Below, piece by piece: positions 25,281 through 34,485 of a DNA stretch of 64,000 nucleotides. The position numbers were made by a program, and so were the translations under genes. The first letter of the stretch is position 1. The number at the start of each line of letters is the position of its first letter. The notes beneath the pieces are model-generated. The model saw only the letters and a program-made list of their open reading frames with translations. It did no database searches and had not been told where the DNA came from. The stretch is from an uncultured Clostridium sp. (GTDB taxonomy: Bacteria > Bacillota > Clostridia > TANB77 > CAG-508). Location: positions 140,553-204,552 of the forward strand of contig CANOVB010000001.1 in NCBI GenBank assembly GCA_947570695.1, given 5' to 3'.

Positions 25281-26921
25281 ATGATAAATACATTGCATAT
25301 AAAAAATATAGGAATTATTGATGATATAACAATAACATTAAATGAAGGATTTAATGTTTTAACAGGAGAAACTGGAGCTGGGAAAACTCTAATAATTGGA
25401 TCTTTGCAGATATTAGCAGGTGGCAGATTTTCAAAAGAAATGATAAGAAAAGGCGAAAAAAATTCATTTGTTGAAATGTCTATGTATATACAAAATAGTG
25501 ATTATGAAGATAATAATGTAATAGTATCAAGGGAAATAAATGTAAATGGAAAAAATACTTGTAAAATAAATGGCAGACTAGTAACAGTAAATGAATTAAA
25601 AAAATTTATGAATAATGTAATTGATATACATGGACAAAATGATAATCAGTCTATTTTAGATATAAGTACACATATAGAATTATTAGATGATTATTCAGAA
25701 AGTAAAATAAAAGAATTAAAAAGTAAATATCAAATTCTATATAATGAGTATAATGAAGTAAAAGCAGAAATTAGTAGAAATTATGGAGATGATAAAGAAA
25801 AACAAAGAAAATTAGATTTACTAAATTATCAAGTTAATGAAATTGAAAATGCAAATTTAAAAATTGGTGAAGAAGAAGAATTAGAAAATAAGAGAAAAAT
25901 GATGATGTCATCAGAGAAAATTGCTAGTAATTTATCAGAAGCAGAAGAGCAATTAAATGAAAATGCAATAGATAGTATGAATATAGTAATAAAGTGCTTA
26001 GAAAGAATAGAAAATTATAATGAAGAATATACCAAAATAGCTACTAGATTAAAAGAATGTTATTATGAAATTCAAGAAGCATCAAGAGATATATCTTCAT
26101 TAAATTCTGGCATGGAGTTTGATGAGGAAGAGCAATCAAAAGTAGAAGAAAGATTAGATTTAATTAGTTCATTGAAAAGAAAATATGGAAATGATATAAA
26201 AGAAATTTTAGATTATAAAGAAAGAGTAAATAGTGAAATATATGAAATTAATAATTTAGAAGGATATTTAATTTCTCTAAAAACTAAATTTAAAAATTTA
26301 GAAGAACAAATGTTAGAACTATCAAAAGAAATGAACAAAATAAGAATAAAATATGCAGATGAATTATCTCGAAAAATAAATAAAGAGCTAGAAGAACTTG
26401 AAATGAAAAGTGCAAAATTTAGTATAAAAATAGAATTTTCAGAAGAAAAGGAATTTAATAAAAATGGTTTAGATAAAGTTGAGTTCTTAATTTCAACAAA
26501 TATTGGAGAGGAAGCAAAGCCTTTAATTAAGATAGCTTCAGGTGGAGAAATGTCTAGAATTATGCTTGCAATTAAAAGTATTTTAGCAGATGTGGATAAA
26601 ATACCAGTAATTATATTTGATGAAATTGATACAGGAATAAGTGGAATAGCAGCAAATGTAACAGGTGAAAAAATAAAGAAAATATCTAAAAAACATCAAG
26701 TTATATGTGTTACTCATTTAGCTAGTATAGCTGCTAAGGGCGACTATAATTATTATGTGTGTAAAGAAATTGAGGCGAATAAAACAAAAACAAAAGTAAA
26801 AGAATTAACAGAGGAAGAAGTTTTAAAAGAAATAGCTAGAATTTCTAGTGGTACAGTAACAGACATTTCTATTAATCATGCAAGAGAATTAAGAAATATG
26901 ACATTAAAAGAAATAGCATAA
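25281..26921 (+). CDS. recN: DNA repair protein RecN
   Basis: SMC-like ATPase acting early in double-strand-break repair, 546 residues. It shows Walker A GETGAGKT at about 30, a long central coiled coil at about 150-360, the signature ASGGEMSR at about 418, and Walker B VIIFDEIDTGISG at about 445. HGQNDNQ is the Q-loop region. A start with GGAGAA and a promoter carrying an SOS box show that it is LexA-controlled. It is monocistronic by position. Confidence 0.97.
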   Translation: MINTLHIKNIGIIDDITITLNEGFNVLTGETGAGKTLIIGSLQILAGGRFSKEMIRKGEKNSFVEMSMYIQNSDYEDNNVIVSREINVNGKNTCKINGRLVTVNELKKFMNNVIDIHGQNDNQSILDISTHIELLDDYSESKIKELKSKYQILYNEYNEVKAEISRNYGDDKEKQRKLDLLNYQVNEIENANLKIGEEEELENKRKMMMSSEKIASNLSEAEEQLNENAIDSMNIVIKCLERIENYNEEYTKIATRLKECYYEIQEASRDISSLNSGMEFDEEEQSKVEERLDLISSLKRKYGNDIKEILDYKERVNSEIYEINNLEGYLISLKTKFKNLEEQMLELSKEMNKIRIKYADELSRKINKELEELEMKSAKFSIKIEFSEEKEFNKNGLDKVEFLISTNIGEEAKPLIKIASGGEMSRIMLAIKSILADVDKIPVIIFDEIDTGISGIAANVTGEKIKKISKKHQVICVTHLASIAAKGDYNYYVCKEIEANKTKTKVKELTEEEVLKEIARISSGTVTDISINHARELRNMTLKEIA

Positions 26922-26952
26922 ATGTAAAAAATAGTATAAATTAGAGAATTGT

Positions 26953-26981
26953 TTGACCATAAAAAATATTAATGTTACAAT
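26953..26981 (+). promoter_or_regulatory. promoter of the 27-kb cassette gene
   Basis: TTGACC (26953-26958), 17 bases, TACAAT (26976-26981). The leader of about 65 bases contains an AAAGCA..TGCTTT dyad before the ribosome site AAGGAGAG. Confidence 0.65.
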
Positions 26982-27052
26982 ATTTTTATAGCACTTGCAC
27001 AGTTTGAAAAAATCAAAGCAGAGTTTGCTTTAGAAACAAGGAGAGATAACCT

Positions 27053-28009
27053 ATGCAAGAAAAATTGTTCCGGAATTGCCCATACGAATTAGAGTATGCA
27101 TACGAATTTGAGTGTGATTGCTCTAACTGCCCACTTTATAGGGATATTTGCTCCCCAAGAAAGCAAGCCCTACGAGCAGAAAGAGCGAAAGCACGTGCAG
27201 AAAGAGCACAACTTCGTGCAGAAAACATGAGAAAAATGACAGTTCTACTTTTGACCATTTTCGTGGTTGTTGTTGCTATTTTAATTTACGCATTCTGTAG
27301 CGACGCCAAGCAGTCAGACAAAGGTCAAGAGATGCAATCTGAAAATTTTAGCGTACAAATGAGTACTGCTAATTCTATGAAAGATGCAATAGTTCTGAAT
27401 GAAACTCATGGATTCGAGGCTTATTCCAAAAAGCAAGAGGCAGACCCAGTCGAAAAAATTTCTTTTGGTGCTATTTTGGCCCAAGAAGCAGGTGTAGAAC
27501 TTGTATATTGTTCGACTACAGTATTAACAAAAGAGGAGGCGGAGGTCACTAAAGAAAACTTTTCGCAAATTTCATTTGTAGGTCCTAGCGAGGAATACTA
27601 TTATACATTTTCAAAAGAAGAAAAGGTATGTATAGCAAAACTTGTTTACGCAGAAGCAAGAGGAGAAGAATTTAAGGGGAAAGTTGCTGTAGCAGCAGTT
27701 GCGATTAATCGGTACTTCTCTGACATTTCATGGTATGACTGTTCTTCAATTTATGCTGTGATTACTCAAAAGTATCAGTTCGCTGATATAAGTGGTGTTA
27801 CAATGCAAGACTTGGAGAACAATCCCGAATGCATGGAAGCTGTTGAGGCAGCTTGCAAAGGTTGGGATCCGACACGTGAGGTTTTTCCTGAAGGTGCGAG
27901 GTATTTTTATGCACCAGACCTAATTGGCCCAGAAGAAGCAAGCAGGCGCGAAGGAGTGCTTGTACTTCAAATTGGTGGGCACAATTTCCACAATGATTTT
28001 GCAAATTAA
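27053..28009 (+). CDS. membrane-anchored cell wall hydrolase, SleB/CwlJ type
   Basis: 318 residues. A cysteine-rich start (CPYELEYAYEFECDCSNCPLYRDIC) is followed by a basic Ala/Arg repeat helix (KARAERAQLRAE), a transmembrane helix (MTVLLLTIFVVVVAILIYAF), a linker, and a C-terminal hydrolase domain at about 195-315 with LVYAEARGEEFKGKVAVAAVAINR, the signature of spore-cortex lytic SleB/CwlJ-type enzymes. It probably cleaves peptidoglycan outside the membrane. GC content and codon use differ clearly from recN and sigK on either side, suggesting transfer. It has its own promoter and terminator. Confidence 0.85.
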   Translation: MQEKLFRNCPYELEYAYEFECDCSNCPLYRDICSPRKQALRAERAKARAERAQLRAENMRKMTVLLLTIFVVVVAILIYAFCSDAKQSDKGQEMQSENFSVQMSTANSMKDAIVLNETHGFEAYSKKQEADPVEKISFGAILAQEAGVELVYCSTTVLTKEEAEVTKENFSQISFVGPSEEYYYTFSKEEKVCIAKLVYAEARGEEFKGKVAVAAVAINRYFSDISWYDCSSIYAVITQKYQFADISGVTMQDLENNPECMEAVEAACKGWDPTREVFPEGARYFYAPDLIGPEEASRREGVLVLQIGGHNFHNDFAN

Positions 28010-28017
28010 CTCTTGGC

Positions 28018-28060
28018 GAGAAAATCGGTTTTAGTATAATAGCTGAAACCGATTTTTCTT
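28018..28060 (+). terminator. terminator of the 27-kb cell wall hydrolase gene
   Basis: A stem of about 12 bp (GAAAATCGGTTT / AAACCGATTTTT) is followed by CTTTT. Confidence 0.8.
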
Positions 28061-28133
28061 TTGGGTCATGCACAAAGCAAAAAAAACAACATATACTAGA
28101 GTTATAAAGCCTAAAATTGATGGAGGTATATAG

Positions 28134-28835
28134 ATGTTTAATTTTGCTATATCAAATATCATTATGATTTTAAACCAAATTATATTTGGTGTTGGATACA
28201 TACAAAGTGGAAATTTATTTCCAGAACCATTAACACCCGAAGAAGAAAAAGTGTGCTTAGAAAAAATGAAAAACGGTGATGAAGAAGCAAGAAATATTTT
28301 AATAGAAAGAAACTTAAGATTAGTTGCACATGTAGCTAAAAAATATTCTTCAAGTAATGTTGATCAAGATGATTTAATTTCAATAGGAAGCATAGGCCTA
28401 ATAAAAGGAATAAATAGTTTTGATGTTAATAAAAGTTTCAAGCTTGCAACATATGTTGCTAAGTGTATAGAAAACGAAATTCTTATGTATTTAAGAAGCA
28501 ACAAAAAGAGAGCCTCAGATGTGTATCTTAATGAACCTATTGGAAAAGATAAAGATGACAATGAAGTAACTCTTCAAGAAGTTTTAGAGAATAATGATAG
28601 AAATGTAGAAGATGAAGTAGATTTAAAATTTAAAATAAAGAAATTGTATGAAAAGATGAAAAAAACATTAAAGGATAGAGAAAAGGTAATTATTGAATTA
28701 AGATTTGGACTTAATGGAACGAAACCAAAAACTCAAAAAGAGATAGCAAAAATGATGAATATTAGTAGGTCTTATGTATCAAGAATAGAAAGTAAAGCAA
28801 TAGGAAAATTATCAAAAGAATTGAGCCAAGAGTAA
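28134..28835 (+). CDS. sigK: RNA polymerase sigma-K factor, late mother-cell sporulation
   Basis: 233 residues, uninterrupted (no skin element). The N-terminus is hydrophobic (NFAISNIIMILNQIIFGVGYI), like the pro-sequence of SigK. PLTPEEEKVCLEKMKNGDEEARNILIERNLRLVAHVAKKY (region 2.1), LISIGSIGLIKGINSFD (2.3-2.4) and QKEIAKMMNISRSYVSRIESKA (region 4.2) follow closely the SigK pattern. It directs late spore-coat genes in the mother cell. GGAGGT lies before the ATG. Confidence 0.93.
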   Translation: MFNFAISNIIMILNQIIFGVGYIQSGNLFPEPLTPEEEKVCLEKMKNGDEEARNILIERNLRLVAHVAKKYSSSNVDQDDLISIGSIGLIKGINSFDVNKSFKLATYVAKCIENEILMYLRSNKKRASDVYLNEPIGKDKDDNEVTLQEVLENNDRNVEDEVDLKFKIKKLYEKMKKTLKDREKVIIELRFGLNGTKPKTQKEIAKMMNISRSYVSRIESKAIGKLSKELSQE

Positions 28836-28842
28836 GCTAGAA

Positions 28843-28905
28843 TTGAAATATTAATATAGATCTGGTATAATCCATTTGGAAAGGAAAGGGCTTTTCAAAT
28901 GGATT
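28843..28905 (+). promoter_or_regulatory. promoter of the 28.9-kb radical SAM gene with a spanning 10-bp inverted repeat
   Basis: TTGAAA (28843-28848), 17 bases, TATAAT (28866-28871). A perfect 10-bp inverted repeat (28869-28878 and 28896-28905) has its left arm on the end of the -10 box and its right arm on the start codon. It may be an operator. Confidence 0.6.
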
Positions 28906-29786
28906 CTGAAATTTTAAAAAAATGTACGTTATGTCCTTGTGAATGTAATGTAAATAGATTAAATGGAAATATAGGAAAATGCAGAGCAAAAGGCAAAGTA
29001 AAAATTGCACTTGCAAATTTACATTATTATGAAGAACCTTGTATAAGTGGAGAAAATGGGTCAGGAACAGTATTTTTTTCTGGTTGTAATATGAGTTGTA
29101 AATTTTGTCAGAATTATAAAGTAAGTCAGAACTATTTAGGAAAAGAAATTGAAATAGAAGATTTGGCATGTGAATTTTTAAGGCTTCAAAAAGAGAAAGC
29201 TAATAATATAAATCTTGTAACAGGATTTATGTATATTCCTCAAATAATAGAGGCAATTAGAATTGCAAAAAGTAATGGATTAATTATTCCAATTATATAT
29301 AATTCAAGCGGATATGAAAAAGTAGAAAGCCTTAAATTATTAGAAGGGTATATAGATGTATATTTACCGGATTTAAAGTATTATTATAATGAACTTGCAC
29401 AAAAATTATCTGGAATAAATAATTATTTTGAAACAGCAACTAGTGCTATAAAAGAAATGTATAATCAAGTAGGAAATCCATATTTTGATGAAAATGGGTT
29501 AATAAAAAAAGGAATGATTATAAGGCATTTAATATTACCAAATCATATTCAAAATAGTAAAAGAGTATTAAAATGGATAAAAAATAATATCAATAAAAAA
29601 GTATTAATTAGCATAATGGCACAATATTTTCCAACTTATAAAGCTCTGGAAACAGACGATATAAACAGAAAGTTAACAAAAGAAGAACTTGAAGAAATTG
29701 AAAAATATGTATATAAACTAAATTTAGAAGGATATATGCAAGATTTGGAAGATGATGAAGAAAAATATGTCCCAAATTTTAAATAA
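28899..29786 (+). CDS. radical SAM protein, PflX-like (COG1313)
   Basis: 295 residues. An N-terminal cysteine cluster (CTLCPCECNVNRLNGNIGKCRA) precedes the radical SAM motif GCNMSCKFCQNYKVS (CxxxCxxC). Next come VTGFMYIPQIIEA and a C-terminal YMQDLEDD..YVPNF. This layout is the PflX group, related to PflA; the glycyl-radical partner, if any, is unknown. Its promoter follows the sigK stop. It is unlinked to pflB at 1.3 kb. Confidence 0.88.
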   Translation: MDSEILKKCTLCPCECNVNRLNGNIGKCRAKGKVKIALANLHYYEEPCISGENGSGTVFFSGCNMSCKFCQNYKVSQNYLGKEIEIEDLACEFLRLQKEKANNINLVTGFMYIPQIIEAIRIAKSNGLIIPIIYNSSGYEKVESLKLLEGYIDVYLPDLKYYYNELAQKLSGINNYFETATSAIKEMYNQVGNPYFDENGLIKKGMIIRHLILPNHIQNSKRVLKWIKNNINKKVLISIMAQYFPTYKALETDDINRKLTKEELEEIEKYVYKLNLEGYMQDLEDDEEKYVPNFK

Positions 29787-29985
29787 TATAAAATAATAAT
29801 CAGATTTTAATATAAAAATTAGACCAAAAAATAAAGGTGCAAAACTTGCACGCTTATCTTATTATAGCATAATTCTTAAATAAATTCAAATAGTATAAAC
29901 ATATGAAAAAGTTAGAGAAAATGAAAGGAATTAAAAAATAAACCGAATATATAAGATTAATTTAAAAAAATGGAAAAAAATAAAG

Positions 29986-30014
29986 TTGAAACTAAAATTC
30001 TTATATGGTAATAT
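29986..30014 (+). promoter_or_regulatory. promoter of 6S RNA
   Basis: TTGAAA (29986-29991), 17 bases, TAATAT (30009-30014). The predicted start is about 20-25 bases before the conserved CCCTGCG stem. Confidence 0.6.
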
Positions 30015-30039
30015 TAAAGTATACTAAACAATTAAATAA

Positions 30040-30236
30040 TAATTTTCCCTGCGTAGTACGTATAGACTGAATTTTTAGAACCTACAAGTTTTGGATAAGG
30101 GAGCTCAAACTCTATATATGGCGTGTATGCTTGCATTTATGTAAGAAACCCAGAAGTATGTAGGAGGCACCCACCTGTGTGAGTACAGGTCCATAAAAAT
30201 TCTTTAAACTTACGGCTTGAACGTGGGGCTTTTTTT
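30040..30236 (+). ncRNA. ssrS: 6S RNA
   Basis: Recognised by conserved segments in the right order: TCCCTGCG at the 5' side, GAACCTACAAG, GGGAGC, GGCGTGTATGC, then CCCACCTG, and GGCTTGAACGTGGGGC with a T-run at the 3' end. CCCTGCG pairs with CGTGGGG to close the long hairpin. 6S RNA mimics an open promoter and binds the housekeeping sigma-A holoenzyme. It sits in a 710-base gap; the rest of the gap is AT-rich with nothing else I can support, apart from the promoters. Confidence 0.85.
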
Positions 30237-30381
30237 GTTTAAGAAGCAAAATTAAGAGGCGATAAATAAAAAATACTAATTAAAAAATAACAGGTAATAA
30301 AAAATAGATTTTGTTATTTCTTGGGGAGAGAGGAATAATAAAAAAAGTCAAATAGAAAATACAGTTAACAATTATCAAAAA

Positions 30382-30410
30382 TTGACTATTTATGGAAACT
30401 ATGATATAAT
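30382..30410 (+). promoter_or_regulatory. promoter of the 30.5-kb cassette gene
   Basis: TTGACT (30382-30387), 17 bases, TATAAT (30405-30410). The leader of about 85 bases includes a TGAGC-AAAA-GCTCA hairpin before AGGAGGAATT. Confidence 0.75.
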
Positions 30411-30499
30411 ATACTTGTCCCTAAAATTTTGAGCAAAAGCTCACTCATCATATCATTATTAACTAATGTAGATGAGACTACAACGAGGAGGAATTCGTA

Positions 30500-31321
30500 A
30501 TGAAAACTTTGCAGCACACAGCTATCTACTTCTGGGCACTTTGGGCCAAGCACGGCAAATTGCTCGGCGTTCCGGCGACCTACAGGGAGTTCCATGAGGA
30601 GCTGCCGTTTGTGTTGCTTCCCGATGCGATTCGTGGCTACATCGGCCCCCGGCAGGCGAGCCACTTCGAGATGAGGCCCGACGGCACCGCCAACTCCTGG
30701 ATGGTCTTCCCCAACGAGCAGGTCCTCAAGGATCTGAGCAAGGAGACTTCCGCCGAGCTGGTCAAGTACAGCGTTGAGCCAAACATCCCCAAGTGCGTCA
30801 TCGGCGAGATGAGCTGCCTCCGCTCCTTCGAGAAGAAGAACTGCGGACACAGCCACTTCTTGGCCCTGCGGGCGCATATGGTTCAGGACGATGTTCTGGA
30901 TACTGTGCTCCGCGAGGAAATGATCGATGCCACCAAGCGCTTCAGCGACACCTTCATCTCCAGATACAACCGCACCATCGTCATGGATGGTCAGCAGCTC
31001 CGGCAGGAGATTGAGAAGTTCGAGAACATCGGCTTCATCTATCTGGCAGGTAAGGTCTATGAGGCAACTCATGAGTTGTTGAACCGCACCTGGTTTGAGC
31101 GCAATGTTATGCCGGCTCTGCGAGTCGCTTACCCGACGGATTTGGCGGACAACACGTTCCGCTACATGAAAATGTCGGATGAGATGAACGACCGCATCAA
31201 CAGCCTGCATTTTGAGCCCACCGAGGAGGAGGTCGAGGCGTGCCCGCTGGCGGAGGATCTGGTGGACGTTCTGGACACCATTTACGCCGAGGCGTTCATT
31301 CGGACGCTGGACTGCATCTAA
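30500..31321 (+). CDS. orphan 273-residue protein, strongly GC-rich
   Basis: Not recognised. It is soluble, mostly helical, and rich in aromatic and acidic residues; cysteines are scattered (SCLRSFEKKNC, EACPLAEDLVD). HFLALRAHMVQDDVLDTVLREEMID and NIGFIYLAGKVYEATHELLN are visible helices. The base composition is the most extreme in the window: many GGC, CTG, GCC and CGC codons against an AT-rich background. Promoter and leader are nevertheless AT-rich like the host, and it has its own terminator. AGGAGG precedes the ATG. The reverse strand is also open because of GC-rich codons, but lacks signals. Strong candidate for recent acquisition; function unknown. Confidence 0.75.
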   Translation: MKTLQHTAIYFWALWAKHGKLLGVPATYREFHEELPFVLLPDAIRGYIGPRQASHFEMRPDGTANSWMVFPNEQVLKDLSKETSAELVKYSVEPNIPKCVIGEMSCLRSFEKKNCGHSHFLALRAHMVQDDVLDTVLREEMIDATKRFSDTFISRYNRTIVMDGQQLRQEIEKFENIGFIYLAGKVYEATHELLNRTWFERNVMPALRVAYPTDLADNTFRYMKMSDEMNDRINSLHFEPTEEEVEACPLAEDLVDVLDTIYAEAFIRTLDCI

Positions 31322-31356
31322 CCCACAGCACATTTAAGCGAAGTTCCAAATCAGAC

Positions 31357-31395
31357 GAGGACCGGTTATAATGACCGGTCCCCGTTGCGTTTTAT
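31357..31395 (+). terminator. terminator of the 30.5-kb orphan gene
   Basis: A GC-rich 10-bp stem (GAGGACCGGT / ACCGGTCCCC, one mismatch) is followed by GTTGCGTTTTAT. Confidence 0.75.
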
Positions 31396-31445
31396 AGAAA
31401 AACATGATAAACTATAGAAAATTAAATTTTATGAGGAATAAATTT

Positions 31446-32309
31446 GTGAAAATAAAAGAAATTCTTGAAATAGGTAATAATATGCTAAAAGAAAATAATA
31501 TTGAAGATAGTAGTTTAAAAGTCAGAATGTTACTTGCTAACATATTAGATAAAAATAAAGAATATTTATTAATACATGATAATGAAGAAATAAATGAAAA
31601 TTTAAGTAATTTATTTTTTGAAAATATTGAAAAATTAAAAAATCATGAACCAATACAATATATTATAAAACATAAATATTTTATGGGATTCGATTTTTAC
31701 GTTGATAAAAATGTTCTTATTCCTAGAAGTGATACAGAAAATTTAGTAGAGGAAGTAATTTATTTATCAGAAAAAAATAATAGAAAAATTAAAATTTTGG
31801 ACTTATGCACAGGAAGTGGTGCTATTGCAATTTCACTAGCAAAATTATTGGGAGATAAAGCTTTAGTTTATGCTTCTGATATAAGTGAAAGTGCATTAAA
31901 AATAGCTGAAGAAAATTCAAATTTAAATCAAGCAAATGTACTATTTTTTAAATCTGATATTTTTAAAGATATTTCTAGATTATATAAATTTGATATTATT
32001 GTTTCAAATCCACCTTATATAGAATCAGAAACTATAAACAAGTTGTCAGAAGAAGTAAAAAAAGAGCCTCTAATAGCATTAGATGGTGGTGAAGATGGAT
32101 TAAAGTTCTATAAGGAAATTATAAAAGAAGCTAAAAAGTATTTGAATATAGACGGATATTTAGCATTTGAAATTGGATATAATCAAAAAGAATTAGTAGA
32201 AAATATACTTAAAGAAAGCAAGTATATTAATATATATTCGAAGAAAGATTTGGCGGGAAAAGATAGAATTGTTGTTGCTCAAATAAATAGTGCTAAAATA
32301 GAATATTGA
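31446..32309 (+). CDS. prmC: peptide chain release factor N5-glutamine methyltransferase
   Basis: Methylates the GGQ glutamine of release factors. DLCTGSGAIAISLA is the SAM site and VSNPPYIE the catalytic NPPY motif; FYVDKNVLIPRSDTENLVE is family-typical. The start is uncertain: GTG 31446 (287 residues) has GAGGAAT 7 bases upstream and gives the usual MKIKEIL.. N-terminus. ATG codons at 31404 and 31431 are in frame but lack a ribosome site. It stands in front of whiA; prfA is not nearby. Confidence 0.92.
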   Translation: MKIKEILEIGNNMLKENNIEDSSLKVRMLLANILDKNKEYLLIHDNEEINENLSNLFFENIEKLKNHEPIQYIIKHKYFMGFDFYVDKNVLIPRSDTENLVEEVIYLSEKNNRKIKILDLCTGSGAIAISLAKLLGDKALVYASDISESALKIAEENSNLNQANVLFFKSDIFKDISRLYKFDIIVSNPPYIESETINKLSEEVKKEPLIALDGGEDGLKFYKEIIKEAKKYLNIDGYLAFEIGYNQKELVENILKESKYINIYSKKDLAGKDRIVVAQINSAKIEY

Positions 32310-32455
32310 TAAATGGCTTTTTTAGAGTATTATACTAATCAAATAAAAAGAGAAGTTAAAATTAATATTCAAATAATTTTTGTAAATATAAACCTTAAAA
32401 AATAAAGTAAATTTATAAAAGAATATGAAATTAGTGTAATTTAAAAGGAGAAAAG

Positions 32456-33319
32456 ATGTCTTTTTCATCAGATATAAAAGAAGAATTAAGTAAAGTAAAT
32501 AATTTAAAAGATATAAAAATTTTGGAAGCTGAATTTTTAGGATATATATTAACAGGAAATACAATTAATAATAACAATGTACTAGAATTTGTGACTGAAA
32601 ATGAATTCAATATTGAAAGATTTTATAAAATACTTTTTAATTTAGAGATTGATTATGAACCAAGTATAAGAGGAAAGGTATTTGTTGCAAAAATAAAAAA
32701 GACAGAAAAAGTAGAAAAATTTATGCAAATAAAACTCGAAGTAGCAGAAGAAGTACAAAAAGCTATTGTAAAAGGTAGCTTTTTAGGAGCAGGATCAGTT
32801 ACAGATCCTGAAAAACAATATCATTTAGAAATAATTTTTCAAGAGAAAAATAATGCTGAGTACATTTTAAATATATGTAAGAAATTTGGTATTTATCTGA
32901 AATCGCTTGAAAATAAGAGCAGATTTTGTTTATATATAAAAGATGCAGAGGAGATATCAAAATTTTTGGCTTTAATAGGAGCAAATAAAGGAGTATTAAA
33001 TTTTGAAGATGTGAGAGTTACAAAAGAAATAAAAAACAATGTAAATAGATTAGTAAATTGCGAAACTGCTAATTTAAATAAAATTATAAATGCTTCAGTA
33101 GACCAAGTAAATGATATAAAACTTATTCAAAATTTAAAAAAATTCGATGAATTGCCAGAGTACTTAAAAGAAATAGCAATTTTAAGATTGGAAAACCCAG
33201 ATGCAAGTTTAAAAACTTTAGGTGAAATGCTTGAAAATCCCATTGGAAAATCTGGAGTAAATCATAGATTGCAAAAAATTCATGAAATAGCAGAGGAATT
33301 AAAACAAAGAAAATATTAA
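32456..33319 (+). CDS. whiA: DNA-binding protein WhiA
   Basis: 287 residues. The N-terminal MSFSSDIKEELSKV and SFLGAGSVTDPEKQYHLEI belong to the LAGLIDADG-like domain, and the C-terminal ELPEYLKEIAILRLENPDASLKTLGEMLENPIGKSGVNHRLQKI is the helix-turn-helix. WhiA controls sporulation or division genes in actinobacteria and affects chromosome segregation in Firmicutes. AAGGAG precedes the ATG. The usual partners rapZ and yvcK are missing; hemW follows 15 bases later. Confidence 0.95.
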   Translation: MSFSSDIKEELSKVNNLKDIKILEAEFLGYILTGNTINNNNVLEFVTENEFNIERFYKILFNLEIDYEPSIRGKVFVAKIKKTEKVEKFMQIKLEVAEEVQKAIVKGSFLGAGSVTDPEKQYHLEIIFQEKNNAEYILNICKKFGIYLKSLENKSRFCLYIKDAEEISKFLALIGANKGVLNFEDVRVTKEIKNNVNRLVNCETANLNKIINASVDQVNDIKLIQNLKKFDELPEYLKEIAILRLENPDASLKTLGEMLENPIGKSGVNHRLQKIHEIAEELKQRKY

Positions 33320-33334
33320 ATAAAAGGAATAAAA

Positions 33335-34474
33335 ATGGAGAGATTTGGAATTTATATACATATACCATTTTGTAAAAAGAAATGTAAATATTGTGATTTT
33401 ATTTCTTTTTCTTGTGCTGAAAAAATATGGGAAAGATATTTTAATAGTTTAATAAAAGAAATAAGAAATTGTAACATAAGTAAGAAAGTGACAACAATTT
33501 ATATTGGTGGTGGAACTCCATCAGTAGTTGATGAAAAGTATATTTCATTAGTATTAAAAGAAATATATAATAAATTTGAAATTTCGAATGATGCTGAAAT
33601 AACAATAGAAGTAAATCCAGGCACTATTGATGATAGAGAAAAGAAAAAATTTTTTAAGTATAAAAATTTAGGAATTAATAGAATAAGTATAGGACTGCAG
33701 TCTACAAAAAATGAAATTTTAGAATTAATAGGAAGAATACATACTTATGAAAAATTTTTAGATACGTATAATTTAGTAAAAGATGCAGGATTTAAAAATA
33801 TAAATGTTGATTTGATGCTTGCTATTCCAACTCAGACTGAATTTGATTTATTAGATAGTTTAAATAAAATTATAAATTTGGAACCATCACATATATCAGT
33901 ATATTCTTTAATAGTAGAAGAAAAAACAGAAATGGAAAGATTATTAAGCAATAAAATATTAGAAGAAGTAAGCGAAAATACAGAAAGAAGAATGTATTGG
34001 GAAACTAAAAGAGTATTAGAAAAAAATGGATATATTCAATATGAGATTTCAAATTTTGCTAAAAAAGGTTTTGAGTCTAAACATAATTTAGATTGCTGGA
34101 ACCAAGAAGAATATTTAGGTTTTGGACTTGCAGCACATTCATATTTTGAAAATAAGAGATTTTCTAACATAAATAATCTTGAGAGCTATATTCAAAATAT
34201 AGAAAATAATGAATTTGAGAAAAATGTTGTTGAGCATGAATTTCAAACAAGAGAATCAAAGGCAAAAGAATATATGATGATAGGACTTAGAAAAATAAAT
34301 GGAATTAGTATATCAGAATTTGAAAGAAAATTTAGAATAAATCCGTTATTTTATTTTAGATTTGAAATAAGTAAATTAGTTGATGAGAGTTTAATTGAAG
34401 TAGATTTAGATAATATAAAATTAACTAAAAAAGGACTTGACTTAGCTAATATTGTATTTGAAGAATTTATATAA
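33335..34474 (+). CDS. hemW: radical SAM heme chaperone HemW
   Basis: 379 residues. FGIYIHIPFCKKKCKYCDF carries CxxxCxxC. It has YIGGGTPSVV, ITIEVNPGTID, NRISIGLQS, and a C-terminal HemN-like domain (FGLAAHSYF, KEYMMIGLRKINGIS). The cysteine spacing and lack of the extra HemN residues favour HemW, which delivers heme, over coproporphyrinogen dehydrogenase. In Firmicutes the gene usually precedes hrcA, as here. Confidence 0.93.
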   Translation: MERFGIYIHIPFCKKKCKYCDFISFSCAEKIWERYFNSLIKEIRNCNISKKVTTIYIGGGTPSVVDEKYISLVLKEIYNKFEISNDAEITIEVNPGTIDDREKKKFFKYKNLGINRISIGLQSTKNEILELIGRIHTYEKFLDTYNLVKDAGFKNINVDLMLAIPTQTEFDLLDSLNKIINLEPSHISVYSLIVEEKTEMERLLSNKILEEVSENTERRMYWETKRVLEKNGYIQYEISNFAKKGFESKHNLDCWNQEEYLGFGLAAHSYFENKRFSNINNLESYIQNIENNEFEKNVVEHEFQTRESKAKEYMMIGLRKINGISISEFERKFRINPLFYFRFEISKLVDESLIEVDLDNIKLTKKGLDLANIVFEEFI

Positions 34475-34485
34475 ATAGAATTTAG

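Noticed and set aside
30386..31333. Minus-strand ORF of 315 codons opposite the GC-rich orphan gene
   Set aside because: GC-rich codons leave the reverse strand open. The promoter, ribosome site and terminator all belong to the plus-strand gene.
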